DNA from: Blastomonas natatoria
Lineage (GTDB): Bacteria; Pseudomonadota; Alphaproteobacteria; Sphingomonadales; Sphingomonadaceae
Direction of reading: 5' to 3'
NCBI RefSeq assembly: GCF_003201955.1
Contig: NZ_QJJM01000007.1
Span: 129,891 to 193,890, forward strand
Length of the DNA stretch: 64,000 nt
Positions 47,149 through 55,143 of this stretch are shown here, piece by piece (positions within the stretch are counted from its first letter, which is position 1; the number at the start of each line of letters is the position of its first letter). Below the pieces are notes generated by a model, which saw only the letters and a program-made list of their open reading frames with translations, made no database searches and was not told the DNA's origin. The position numbers and the translations under genes were made by a program.

Positions 47149-47436
47149 TCAGCCCAGAATGCCCAGAATGTCGCTTTCCTTCATGATGATCCGGTCTTCG
47201 CCGTTGATCTTCACTTCGGTGCCCGACCACTTGCCGAACAGGATCTTGTCGCCGACCTTGACGTCGAGCGCGATGCGGTTGCCGGCCTCGTCACGGGTGC
47301 CTTCGCCGACGGCGATCACTTCGCCTTCCGACGGCTTTTCCTTGGCGGCGTCGGGGATGATGATCCCGCCAGCGGTCTTTTCCTCGGCTTCGATGCGGCG
47401 CACCAGAACCCGGTCGTGCAACGGACGAAATGTCAT
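47149..47436 (-). CDS. groES: Co-chaperonin GroES
   Basis: 95-residue cap of the GroEL chamber. It starts [29 protein letters not shown], with the mobile loop in this region, and ends [10 protein letters not shown]. All typical. It is the first gene of the groESL operon, controlled by a perfect CIRCE operator (47518-47544). Confidence 0.98.
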   Translation of the reverse strand: MTFRPLHDRVLVRRIEAEEKTAGGIIIPDAAKEKPSEGEVIAVGEGTRDEAGNRIALDVKVGDKILFGKWSGTEVKINGEDRIIMKESDILGILG

Positions 47437-47517
47437 GCGTTAAGCCTTTCCTTGCGTCACTGAAATTAGTGAAACCCCCTTCGCGGCTGGCACAGGATGT
47501 TGCGCCCGCTCTCGCGA

Positions 47518-47544
47518 TTAGCACTCGGTTGGGGTGAGTGCTAA
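47518..47544. promoter_or_regulatory. CIRCE operator (HrcA binding site) of groESL
   Basis: TTAGCACTC-N9-GAGTGCTAA, a perfect match to the CIRCE consensus including the nine-base spacer. It lies 82 bases before groES, just downstream of the predicted transcription start, so HrcA should repress groESL. hrcA is not in the window. Confidence 0.96.
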
Positions 47545-47552
47545 CGATGCGC

Positions 47553-47580
47553 TAGATAGCGCTCGTGTTCGAAGGGTCAA
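47553..47580 (-). promoter_or_regulatory. groESL promoter (RpoH-like / sigma-70)
   Basis: On the minus strand CTTGACC (TTGACC at 47575-47580), a 16-base spacer, then CTATCT/TATCTA at 47553-47558. This fits the alphaproteobacterial RpoH pattern (CTTG and CTATNT) and also an ordinary sigma-70 promoter. CIRCE follows directly. Confidence 0.7.
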
Positions 47581-47622
47581 GCGATTCACGCAGGAAATTT
47601 TTGCCGGGACGGACAAATAGCG

Positions 47623-47648
47623 GTAACCTGTACGCAGGATCGCACGAA
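47623..47648 (+). promoter_or_regulatory. SigF-type ECF promoter of the bufferin operon
   Basis: GTAACC at 47623-47628, exactly 16 bases, then CGAA at 47645-47648. This is the arrangement described for Caulobacter SigF, an ECF sigma factor of the heavy-metal response that controls bufferin-type genes there. It lies about 77 bases before the DUF2282 gene. The sigma factor itself is not in this window. Confidence 0.72.
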
Positions 47649-47670
47649 GGACCGCTCTGACAGGCAGGCT

Positions 47671-47687
47671 GGACAGCCGCGCTGTCC
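47671..47687 (+). other. Short palindrome in the predicted bufA leader
   Basis: GGACAGC-CGC-GCTGTCC, a perfect 7-bp stem with a three-base loop between the SigF-type promoter and the bufA start. It may be an RNA hairpin or an operator. Confidence 0.4.
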
Positions 47688-47724
47688 AACTTGCCAAACC
47701 CTTATTCTGATGAAGGAACTTGCC

Positions 47725-48012
47725 ATGTCGAATTCGATGATCACCCTTGGCGCTGCGGCTGCTGCCGTTCTGGCCGCTGCCACCATTGCGGCCACGCCCG
47801 CCGCTGCCGCTGGCGAAAAGGAAAAATGCTATGGCGTGTCGCTGAAGGGCAAGAATGATTGCGCCGCCGGCCCGGGCACTTCGTGCGCCGGTACCTCGAC
47901 CGTCGACTATCAGGGCAATGCCTGGAAATATGTTGCCAAGGGCGAGTGTGCGAAGCTCGGCGGCTCGCTGACCGCGCTCAAGGGAAACAAGAAGCCGACT
48001 CCGCGCGGCTGA
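47725..48012 (+). CDS. bufA: BufA-type bufferin precursor peptide (DUF2282)
   Basis: 95 residues: a Sec signal peptide ending near residue 29 (ATPAAAA) and a mature part of about 65 residues with four cysteines at 35, 46, 54 and 75, in [32 protein letters not shown] and KGEC. These motifs define DUF2282 (BufA1). In Caulobacter, bufferins are ribosomal peptides whose central cysteines are oxidised by a DUF692 enzyme and which bind copper in the periplasm. The three expected partner genes follow. The start at 47725 has AAGGA upstream; ATG 47710 would lack this. Copper binding here is inferred. Confidence 0.88.
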   Translation: MSNSMITLGAAAAAVLAAATIAATPAAAAGEKEKCYGVSLKGKNDCAAGPGTSCAGTSTVDYQGNAWKYVAKGECAKLGGSLTALKGNKKPTPRG

Positions 48013-48067
48013 TGCAAACCGGTCTTCGGCGCTGGCGCGTTCCTAGATGCCAGCGCCGGACCTGCGA

Positions 48068-48937
48068 ATGAGGAAACCCCTTCAGCCGATGCTTCCCTCC
48101 CTCGTTGGCATAGGGCTGAAACCGGCCCATTATCGCGATGTTCTGGAGCCCCAAACCGGTGTTCCGCTACCCGGATGGGTGGAGGTTCACCCGCAGAACT
48201 ATTTCGTCGATGGTGGGCCACCTCATCGCTGGCTCGGTGCGGTGGCAGAGCGCTATCCGCTGAGCTTTCACAGCGTCGGTCTCTCTCTCGGCACCGCCCA
48301 GGGGGTGGATGAGGAGGAGCTGGACCAGCTCGCGGTGCTGTGCGCACGGTACAACCCTGCCAGCGTCTCCGATCACCTCAGCTGGTCTGGCAGCCCTGAC
48401 GACCGCTATCCCGATCTGCTGCCGATTGCCTATACCCGCGCAGTGCTCGACCATCTGGCGGTCCAGGTCGACCGGGTGCAAGAGCTTCTGGGTCGATCGA
48501 TCCTGATCGAAAACCCCTCGCGCTATCTGAGCTATTCGACGGACGAGATGGACGAAGTCGAGTTCATGCATGCCCTGTGTCGGCGAACCGGGTGTGGTCT
48601 GCTGTTCGACATCAACAATGTCGAGGTCAGTTGCAACAATCGGCAGCTTGACCCCATGGCCTATGTCGATGCGATCGACCCGGCACTGGTCGGTGAAATC
48701 CATCTCGCGGGCCATGCCACCGAATGGCATGGAGGCCTGCCGCTTCTGATCGACGATCATGGCAGTGCGGTGACCGATCTCAGCTGGTCGCTGTTCGAAC
48801 GCTTCATCGCGCGCGCCGGTGCAAGGCCGGTGCTCATCGAATGGGACACCAACATTCCCCAATATGCGGTGCTGATGGCCGAGGCCGACCGCGCGGCCGC
48901 CGTCATGGCCCGCGCAACTGCCGCCCGGGCGGCCTGA
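48068..48937 (+). CDS. bufB: BufB, DUF692 multinuclear iron-dependent oxidase (MNIO)
   Basis: 289-residue TIM-barrel enzyme of the MbnB/MNIO family, which uses a two- or three-iron centre to oxidise cysteines in precursor peptides. All ligand-type residues are present (numbering from 48068): His68 (SFHSVG), Asp102-His103 (SDHLSW), Glu148-Asn149 (IENPSRYL), Asp181-Asn184 (FDINNVEVS), His212 and His216 (EIHLAGH), Asp230-His231 and Glu258/Asp260 (IEWDTN). GIGLKPAHY near the N-terminus is typical. The start is uncertain: ATG at 48047, 48068 or 48089. The substrate should be the DUF2282 peptide encoded just upstream. Confidence 0.9.
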   Translation: MRKPLQPMLPSLVGIGLKPAHYRDVLEPQTGVPLPGWVEVHPQNYFVDGGPPHRWLGAVAERYPLSFHSVGLSLGTAQGVDEEELDQLAVLCARYNPASVSDHLSWSGSPDDRYPDLLPIAYTRAVLDHLAVQVDRVQELLGRSILIENPSRYLSYSTDEMDEVEFMHALCRRTGCGLLFDINNVEVSCNNRQLDPMAYVDAIDPALVGEIHLAGHATEWHGGLPLLIDDHGSAVTDLSWSLFERFIARAGARPVLIEWDTNIPQYAVLMAEADRAAAVMARATAARAA

Positions 48938-48941
48938 GCCG

Positions 48942-49679
48942 ATGGGCGATCTGCACGACGATCAGACACGCTTCATCAAGGTGCTGCAACAGGGGCCGGC
49001 GGCCTTTCCCGAAGGCCTATTTGCCGGTTCTCCCGAACGCGCGCTGCTTGGGCTGAAGGCGCATGCCAATACCATCAGCCACGCCCGGCTTGTGGCTCTG
49101 GAAGAGACCTATCCGCGCACCCGAGCACATATGGGCGAGGCAGAGTTCAACGCGCTTTCGCGGACGTTCATCGAACGCGCCGACGTTCGCTCACGCAAGT
49201 TGATGGGACTGGGCGAGGGGTTTGCCGATTATCTCGCGGACCAAGGGCATGATGGTGCAGCCGTCGACCTGGCCCGGATCGAATGGGCCTGGCTGCAAAG
49301 CTATCACGCGGCCGAGGCGGTGGCGCTGCAACTGGCCGATCTCGCCGGTCTGGATGAGCCCGGCCTGCTCGATCTCGGTCTTGCACTGCACCCATCGGCA
49401 AGGCTGGTCGAGACGCAAGGCTCGGTTGGTCATCTGATGCCCGAGCTCGATGATAGCGCTGCGGCCCATATGCGCCATCTGCTCATCACGCGGCCGGAGC
49501 ACGAGGTGCTGCTGCACCCGCTGGCCGCCTTACCCGCCGACCTTCTGTCGCAGGTGCGATTTCCGGCCCTGATGGGTAACCTTCTGTCCCAAGCCGTCGA
49601 ACGGGCTGGTGAGGCAGAGGCACTGCCGGCAGTCTTTGCGCTCATTGGCGCCAGGGCGCTGGTACGATCCAGGGGGTAA
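48942..49679 (+). CDS. bufC: BufC, DUF2063 partner protein
   Basis: 245 residues of the DUF2063/HvfC family (annotated as putative DNA-binding domain). The N-terminal half is helical (DQTRFIKVLQQGPAAFPEGLF, then HARLVALEETYPRTRAHMGEAEFNALSRTFIE); the second half has ALHPSARLVETQGSV and HVRHL-like LLITRPEHEVLLHPL. In MNIO systems such proteins bind the precursor peptide and present it to the DUF692 enzyme; DNA binding is unlikely. The start lies four bases after bufB, so the two are made together. Confidence 0.88.
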   Translation: MGDLHDDQTRFIKVLQQGPAAFPEGLFAGSPERALLGLKAHANTISHARLVALEETYPRTRAHMGEAEFNALSRTFIERADVRSRKLMGLGEGFADYLADQGHDGAAVDLARIEWAWLQSYHAAEAVALQLADLAGLDEPGLLDLGLALHPSARLVETQGSVGHLMPELDDSAAAHMRHLLITRPEHEVLLHPLAALPADLLSQVRFPALMGNLLSQAVERAGEAEALPAVFALIGARALVRSRG

Positions 49680-49747
49680 TCGGGCAGGGTGCCCGGCGCG
49701 CCAGGGTGGTCTCGATCTCGCTCAAGTCCCAACTTGCCGGATGACCC

Positions 49748-50227
49748 ATGATGAAAACCCTGATCCAGCGCGGCCTGGCGCTGCTCGATAGCCCTGTGTT
49801 CAACGGCCTTGCCCTGCTGGTGGTGCGGCTGGCACTTGCGGCGCAATTCTGGCGCTCGGCGCGCACCAAGGTGGAGGAGGGGAGCTTCCTCACGATCAAC
49901 CCAATCACCTATGACCTGTTTCGCGACGAATATCACATGCCAGCGCCCGAGATTACCGGCACGATCGCGACCTATGCCGAGCATGCGCTACCGATACTGG
50001 TGATGCTGGGCCTGGCGACGCGCTTCGGCGCAGCCGGACTGTTCGTGATGACAACCGTAATCCAGCTGTTCGTCTATCCCGAAGCCTTCTGGAACCCGCA
50101 TGTCATGTGGTTCGGGCTTTCGATCATTCTGGTGGCGCGCGGAGGTGGGCTGTTCGCGCTCGACAGGCTGGTCGAGCGCCGCTTCCTTCCCGCCCTGCCG
50201 CCCCGCCCATCGGGCTTTGCGCATTGA
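49748..50227 (+). CDS. bufD: BufD, DoxX family membrane protein
   Basis: 159 residues with four hydrophobic helices and DoxX features (LALLVVRLALAAQFWRSARTKVEEGSF, YAEHALPILVMLGLATRFGAAGLFVMTTVIQLFVYP). DoxX proteins regularly close bufferin operons, perhaps helping export, membrane redox or metal handling; the function is unproven. Start is ATG-ATG at 49748. It is 68 bases after bufC with no terminator in between, so it is likely in the same transcript. Confidence 0.85.
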   Translation: MMKTLIQRGLALLDSPVFNGLALLVVRLALAAQFWRSARTKVEEGSFLTINPITYDLFRDEYHMPAPEITGTIATYAEHALPILVMLGLATRFGAAGLFVMTTVIQLFVYPEAFWNPHVMWFGLSIILVARGGGLFALDRLVERRFLPALPPRPSGFAH

Positions 50228-50342
50228 CCTCAAGTCGACGGTCGAACTGCATGAGCCGTCTGTCGCGCGAGGCAGTGGCAAATCAACCCCGGCTGACCTA
50301 GATAGGGTGCCTGGGGCATGTCCGCCCGATGCGGAGCAGATA

Positions 50343-52214
50343 ATGGGTTTTGTGAAAGGCGCCTGGAAGGTGCTGGTGGCGATCAAGGACGGTCTGGTCC
50401 TGCTCGCGATGCTGATGTTCTTCGGGCTGATACTGGCAGCCTTGTCGTGGCGACCCAATCCGGCTGCGGTCACCGATGGCGCGCTGTTGGTGAAACTGGA
50501 TGGCGTGATTGTCGAGGAGCCGGAGAATATCGATCCCTTCGCGACTGTCCTCGGCGGCCAGGCACCGCTCAAGCAATATCGCGAGCGTGACCTGATCCGC
50601 GCGATCGACACTGCAGCGAGCGATGACCGGATCAAGGTCATCGTGCTCGATCTTGCCAGCTTCATGGGCGGCGGCCAGGTTTCTCTCGAGCAGGTGGGCG
50701 AGGCGATCGGCCGAGCCAAGGCCAAGGGCAAGCCGGTGCTCAGCTTTGCCACCTTCTATAGCGATGCCGCCTATATGCTTGCCTCGCACGGCAGCGAAAT
50801 CTGGGTCGATCCGATGGGCGGTGCAGCGTTTACCGGCCCCGGCGGCACCCGTCTTTACTACAAGGACGCACTCGATCGCTTCAAGGTAACCGCGCATGTC
50901 TATCGCGTCGGCACCTTCAAGAGCGCGGTCGAACCCTATTTGCGCTCCGACCAGTCGCCCGAGGCCGAACAGGCGCTGCTCGCCGTCTATCGGCCGATCT
51001 GGGAAAACTGGCAGGCTGTCGTCAGGAAGGCGCGGCCTCAGGCCGATATCGCCGGGCTGATTGCCGATCCCGCAGGCGCGGTGACGGCCGCCAATGGCGA
51101 TCTGGTCAAGATCGCGACTGACCGCAAGATCGTCGACAAGGTCGGCGATCGCACGACCTTCGGCAAGCGCGTGGCCAAGCTTGCCGGGGCCGACGACGAC
51201 GAAGGTCCCGGCGCGTTCAAGCACACCAGTCTGAAAGACTGGGTTGCAGCCAACCCGGCCAAGACCGGCGGTGACGAGGTGCAGGTCGTGACCATTGCGG
51301 GCACGATCGTCGATGGCGAGGCCGGACCCGGCACCGCCGGGGGCGACCGCATAGAGGAACTGCTCCATGAAGGTCTCAAGCGCGACAACGTCAAGGCGCT
51401 AGTCGTGCGGGTCGATTCGCCAGGCGGATCGGCCTTTGCCTCCGAGCAGATTCGCCGTGCGATCGAGGAATATCGTGCTCGCAAGATTCCCGTGGTCGTG
51501 TCGATGGGTAATGTTGCGGCCAGCGGCGGCTATTGGGTGGCAACCGCTGGGGACACGATCTTTGCCGAGCCTTCCACCATTACCGGATCGATCGGCATTT
51601 TTGCCGTGCTGCCCAGTTTCGAACGGGCGCTTGCCGAATATGGCGTCAAGGCCGATGGTGTCGCAACCACGCCGCTTTCGGGTCAGCCCGACGTGTTGGG
51701 CGGGTTCAACAGCACCGTCGATACCTTCATCCAGCGCACGATCGAGCATGACTATCGCCGTTTTCTGATGCTGGTCGGAAAGGCGCGGGGCATGAGCGTC
51801 GATCAGGTCGACAACATCGCGCAGGGCCGCGTATGGGATGGCGGCACCGCACGCCAGATCAAGCTGGTCGACCGTTTTGGATCGATCGACGATGCCATTG
51901 CCGAAGCGGCAAAACGCGCCAAGCTCGGCAAGGACAGCTATAGCGTGAAATATCTCGAGACCGAGCCCGATCCTTTCGAGCAATTCGTTTCGGGCATGTT
52001 CGCGCCGGCGGAGGAGGAAAAGCAGGCTACTGGTCTGGTGGCCCGGCTCGCCTGGCAGCAGCGCGCGGCGCTTGGCCAGGTGCTCGGCGACCTCAATGTT
52101 CTGGGCGGCGCAGAGGGCGTCCAGGCCTGGTGCCTCGAATGCTCGGGCGCGTTGCCACCGCGGTACATCGCCAAGGCCGATACAGGCTGGCTGGCTACCC
52201 TGCTCAGGCGCTGA
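50343..52214 (+). CDS. sppA: Signal peptide peptidase SppA (67K type)
   Basis: Inner-membrane serine protease that degrades cleaved signal peptides. The 623 residues contain an N-terminal anchor (about 10-36) and two tandem ClpP-like domains, as in E. coli SppA. The catalytic dyad is intact: Lys193 (YRVGTFKSAVEPY) in the first half and Ser394 (NVAASGGYW) in the second. GSIGIFAVLPSF and GRVWDGGTARQIKLVD are also typical. The start at ATG 50343 has GGAG six bases upstream. It follows the bufferin operon by 115 bases and probably has its own promoter. Confidence 0.95.
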   Translation: MGFVKGAWKVLVAIKDGLVLLAMLMFFGLILAALSWRPNPAAVTDGALLVKLDGVIVEEPENIDPFATVLGGQAPLKQYRERDLIRAIDTAASDDRIKVIVLDLASFMGGGQVSLEQVGEAIGRAKAKGKPVLSFATFYSDAAYMLASHGSEIWVDPMGGAAFTGPGGTRLYYKDALDRFKVTAHVYRVGTFKSAVEPYLRSDQSPEAEQALLAVYRPIWENWQAVVRKARPQADIAGLIADPAGAVTAANGDLVKIATDRKIVDKVGDRTTFGKRVAKLAGADDDEGPGAFKHTSLKDWVAANPAKTGGDEVQVVTIAGTIVDGEAGPGTAGGDRIEELLHEGLKRDNVKALVVRVDSPGGSAFASEQIRRAIEEYRARKIPVVVSMGNVAASGGYWVATAGDTIFAEPSTITGSIGIFAVLPSFERALAEYGVKADGVATTPLSGQPDVLGGFNSTVDTFIQRTIEHDYRRFLMLVGKARGMSVDQVDNIAQGRVWDGGTARQIKLVDRFGSIDDAIAEAAKRAKLGKDSYSVKYLETEPDPFEQFVSGMFAPAEEEKQATGLVARLAWQQRAALGQVLGDLNVLGGAEGVQAWCLECSGALPPRYIAKADTGWLATLLRR

Positions 52215-52215
52215 G

Positions 52216-52240
52216 GGAACCGGCCTTGGCGGCTCGCGTA
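52216..52240 (+). promoter_or_regulatory. EcfG-like promoter box upstream of the 71-residue protein
   Basis: GGAAC at 52216-52220, exactly 16 bases, then CGTA at 52237-52240, 37 bases before the ATG. It is the same form as the box at 42448. Confidence 0.45.
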
Positions 52241-52276
52241 TCCGGTCCAGAAGCTTAGTGGACCAGGAGCACACAG

Positions 52277-52492
52277 ATGACCGACAAGGCCGAGAACCCG
52301 AACGCGGGCAAGGAATTTGGCGAGGGTAATTACAAGGCTGCGCAGAACTTTCGCGAAGCCCAGGAAGAATTTGCCGCTGACAAGCAGAAGGTTGAAGAGA
52401 AGGCCCGCGATGCGGCCGACGCGCTCGACAGCTCGGAAGCAGCCGAACTCGAGCAGGCCGAAGCCGCTGCGCGCGATGGCCATGCTGCCTGA
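52277..52492 (+). CDS. Small hydrophilic protein of unknown function
   Basis: 71 residues, no signal peptide, almost entirely charged and alanine-rich helix (FREAQEEFAADKQKVEEKARDAADALDSSEAAELEQAEAAARDG). AGGAG lies eight bases before the ATG, which supports translation. No domain is recognised. The composition is like intrinsically disordered stress proteins, in line with the EcfG-like box 37 bases upstream. Confidence 0.78.
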   Translation: MTDKAENPNAGKEFGEGNYKAAQNFREAQEEFAADKQKVEEKARDAADALDSSEAAELEQAEAAARDGHAA

Positions 52493-52553
52493 CGGCCGCA
52501 CGGACAGCGAATAACCCTTCCCAATGCGCGTCCAATCCCGCTAAGGCAGCGGA

Positions 52554-52946
52554 ATGGACGCGCATTTGACTTTCAAGGCCACCGGTCTGGTGATGGCGGG
52601 CGGCGCTATTGGCGCTGCTCTTCGATTCCAGGCGACACAACTCGCCATCCGGCTGGGCCAGGGTGGCTATCCCGCCGCAACGCTGGCGGTCAATGTTCTC
52701 GGCGGTCTGCTGATGGGGATCCTCGCCGCCTTGGTATTGAAGGGCCATGTCGCGGAACCGATGCGGTTGTTGGTCGGCGTCGGTGTGCTGGGTGGCTTCA
52801 CGACATTCTCCGCATTCTCGCTTGAACTGTTCCAGATGCTTGAGCGCGGTGCGCTGTTGACCGCATCCGGCTATGTGCTTGCATCGGTGCTGCTCTCGCT
52901 GGGTGCCCTCGCCATCGGTTTTGTCGTAACAAGGGCGCTCGCATGA
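52554..52946 (+). CDS. crcB: CrcB/Fluc fluoride ion channel
   Basis: 130-residue membrane protein with four helices forming a dual-topology fluoride exporter. It has AGGAIGAALRFQATQLA near the N-terminus, TLAVNVLGGLLMGILAAL with the pore Asn, and GVGVLGGFTTFSAFSLELFQMLE with the conserved T-x-F/S-x-F phenylalanine box. No fluoride riboswitch is seen in the 60 bases upstream. The start is ATG at 52554 and its stop overlaps the next gene by four bases (ATGA). Confidence 0.93.
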   Translation: MDAHLTFKATGLVMAGGAIGAALRFQATQLAIRLGQGGYPAATLAVNVLGGLLMGILAALVLKGHVAEPMRLLVGVGVLGGFTTFSAFSLELFQMLERGALLTASGYVLASVLLSLGALAIGFVVTRALA

Positions 52947-54250
52947 AGCCGCCTGCAAGAACCCCGTCGCGCAAGCTTGCGACAGGCAAGCCCTCCGGCC
53001 CGCGCCGTCCTTCCACGGGCCGGGCGCGTGCGGCTGGCGTGGGCGCTTCCATCTCGAAAGAATCTGCCGAAGCTCGGCAGTTCACTGTCGACGCGGACGA
53101 TGACGGCATCCGGCTCGATCGCTGGTTCCACCGGCACCTGCCCGATGTGAACTTCAATCTCGTCTCGCGCTGGGCGCGCACAGGTCAGGTGCGGCTCGAC
53201 GGAAAGCGCGTCGGACCCGGCGACCGCATCGCTGCTGGACAGACCATCCGGATTCCTCCCGCCGATGGCGATACCGATCGTCCCGCCGCCAAGCCTGCGC
53301 CGCGCACGCTGACCGAAGATCAGGTCGCTTTCGCGCAGTCGCTGGTGATTCACAAGGATCGTGCGGCGCTCGTCATCAACAAGCCGCCGGGCCTCGCCAC
53401 CCAGGGCGGAACGCGCACCCATGCGCATGTCGATGGTCTGACCGAGGCGCTCACCTATGAAAGCCCGGTGCGGCCAAAGCTCGTGCATCGGCTCGACAAG
53501 GACACCTCGGGCGCCTTGCTGCTCGCGCGTACACCGGGCAGCGCCGCCTATTTCTCGAAGCGCTTTGCCGGGCGGAGCGCCAAGAAGATATATTGGGCAC
53601 TAGTAGTCGGCGTGCCCGATATCTATTCCGGCCTCATCGAGCTGCCCATTGCCAAGCAGCCGGGGACCGGTGGCGAGAAGATGCATGTGGACAGGGAAAA
53701 CGGTCAGCCGTCGCGCACCGCCTATCAGGTGATCGAACGAGCCGGATCGCGCGCCGCCTGGGTCGCATTGCAGCCCTTTACCGGGCGCACGCATCAGCTG
53801 CGCGTCCACCTGGCGGCGATCGGCCATCCGATTGTCGGCGATGGCAAATATGGCGGGCCCGATGCGTTCCTGACCGGAACGATCAGCCGCAAGATGCACC
53901 TTCATGCGCGTCGGCTGAAGATCGCGCATCCCGACGGCCCGGCGATCGACGTGATCGCCGATCTGCCCGAACATTTCGCCGATTCCATGGAGCAGCTCGG
54001 CTTCGACCTTTCGCTGGGCGATGCCGCCTTCGCCGATGACGGCCCGCCGCCCACCACGCGCGAGGTGAAGAAGCAGCAGGCCAAGGCGCATGCCAAGTCG
54101 CTGCGCAAGGAACGGCGCGGCGAGCGGCGGAGCCGGTCGGCGCCGGCCAAGCCGAGCGGCAAGCCCAAGGCGAAATCGGCTGGTTCGGCTGCAAAGCCAA
54201 GGCCTCCCAAGCCGCGCACCGCACCCAAGACAGGCCCTCGCAAGCCATGA
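52943..54250 (+). CDS. RluA-family pseudouridine synthase (RluC/RluD type)
   Basis: 435 residues: a basic disordered N-terminus, an S4 RNA-binding domain (DDGIRLDRWFHRHLPDVNFNLVSRWARTGQVRLDGKR), and a catalytic domain with Asp in HRLDKDTSGALLLART, plus LVINKPPGLATQGG and TGRTHQLRVHLAAIGHPIVGD. It isomerises uridines, probably in 23S rRNA; whether it is RluC or RluD cannot be told. The C-terminal ~80 residues are Lys/Arg/Pro-rich. It is coupled by ATGA overlaps to crcB before and the HAD gene after. Confidence 0.93.
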   Translation: MKPPARTPSRKLATGKPSGPRRPSTGRARAAGVGASISKESAEARQFTVDADDDGIRLDRWFHRHLPDVNFNLVSRWARTGQVRLDGKRVGPGDRIAAGQTIRIPPADGDTDRPAAKPAPRTLTEDQVAFAQSLVIHKDRAALVINKPPGLATQGGTRTHAHVDGLTEALTYESPVRPKLVHRLDKDTSGALLLARTPGSAAYFSKRFAGRSAKKIYWALVVGVPDIYSGLIELPIAKQPGTGGEKMHVDRENGQPSRTAYQVIERAGSRAAWVALQPFTGRTHQLRVHLAAIGHPIVGDGKYGGPDAFLTGTISRKMHLHARRLKIAHPDGPAIDVIADLPEHFADSMEQLGFDLSLGDAAFADDGPPPTTREVKKQQAKAHAKSLRKERRGERRSRSAPAKPSGKPKAKSAGSAAKPRPPKPRTAPKTGPRKP

Positions 54251-54915
54251 CCGTACAGCTTGCGATTTTTGATTGCGATGGCACGCTGGTCGACAGCCAG
54301 GCCAATATCTGTCGGGCAATGGAACTCGCCTATGCAGCCGAAGGCCTGGGCCATCCGGATCATCATCTGGTCAGGCGGATCGTCGGGCTCTCGCTGGTCG
54401 AGGCGATGCGGGTGATGCTGCCCGATGCCGATCCTGGCTTTCATGTCGTGCTGGCCGACCATTACAAGAACGCGTTTCACGAATTGCGCGGCAACGGCAC
54501 GCTGCAGCACGAACCGCTTTACGACGGCCTGCTACAGCTGCTCGACCGGCTCGATGCGGCCGGCTGGCTGCTCGCCGTGGCGACCGGCAAGTCCGATCGC
54601 GGGCTTGATCTGTGCCTCACCCATCATGGCATCAGACAGCGTTTCATTTCGCTGCAGACTGCCGATCGCCACCCATCCAAGCCGCATCCCTCGATGATCT
54701 TCCAGGCGCTCGCTGACGCGGGTGCCGATCCGGAGCGTGCGGTCATGATCGGTGACACCAGCTATGACATGGCGATGGGTGTCGCCGCCAATGTCCGGCC
54801 TATCGGTGTGGACTGGGGCTATCATGACGCGCATGAACTGGAGGCAGCCGGAGCGGCCTCGATCGCGTTCGACATGGACCAACTCTATGACCAGATCGTC
54901 CGGAGCGGGGCATGA
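54247..54915 (+). CDS. HAD-family hydrolase, phosphoglycolate phosphatase-like
   Basis: 222 residues with the HAD motifs: DCDGTLVDS (Asp9 nucleophile and Asp11), AVATGKSDRG (motif II Thr), KPHPSMIFQA (motif III Lys) and MIGDTSYDMAMGVAAN (motif IV). The helical cap is of the beta-phosphoglucomutase/Gph type. Substrate unknown; its fixed place after the rluA-family gene in sphingomonads and rhizobia suggests house-cleaning phosphatase activity. The start overlaps the previous stop (ATGA). Confidence 0.9.
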   Translation: MTVQLAIFDCDGTLVDSQANICRAMELAYAAEGLGHPDHHLVRRIVGLSLVEAMRVMLPDADPGFHVVLADHYKNAFHELRGNGTLQHEPLYDGLLQLLDRLDAAGWLLAVATGKSDRGLDLCLTHHGIRQRFISLQTADRHPSKPHPSMIFQALADAGADPERAVMIGDTSYDMAMGVAANVRPIGVDWGYHDAHELEAAGAASIAFDMDQLYDQIVRSGA

Positions 54916-55133
54916 CTGCAGACGAACGGCGCGCGCGCTCGCGGTTCTTTGTCATCGGTGCAGTCCGTCTGGCGGGCGCCATTACCATCGCGCTGGCGGT
55001 CGCAATCAGCTTTGGGCGGATAGCAGGGCTGCCGGGCGAACTGGGCTATGTGCTGCTGGCTTTGGGGATCGTGGAATTCCTGCTGCTGCCCCAGATGCTC
55101 GTCAAACGCTGGAAAACCCCGACATCGGAATGA
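54912..55133 (+). CDS. Small two-helix membrane protein
   Basis: 73 residues: a charged N-terminus (TADERRARSR) followed by two hydrophobic helices (FFVIGAVRLAGAITIALAVAIS and LGYVLLALGIVEFLLLPQML) and a short basic tail. No family is recognised. The start overlaps the HAD gene stop by four bases (ATGA), and the Atp12 chaperone gene starts ten bases after the stop, so it is a true operon member, perhaps linked to membrane ATP synthase assembly. Confidence 0.85.
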   Translation: MTADERRARSRFFVIGAVRLAGAITIALAVAISFGRIAGLPGELGYVLLALGIVEFLLLPQMLVKRWKTPTSE

Positions 55134-55143
55134 TCGAGTACAG

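Noticed and set aside
52493..52553. Fluoride riboswitch before crcB
   Set aside because: The 61-base spacer shows no crcB-motif pseudoknot sequence and is barely long enough.
51399..52958. 519-codon minus-strand open frame
   Set aside because: Shadow of sppA and crcB; no domain and no ribosome binding site.
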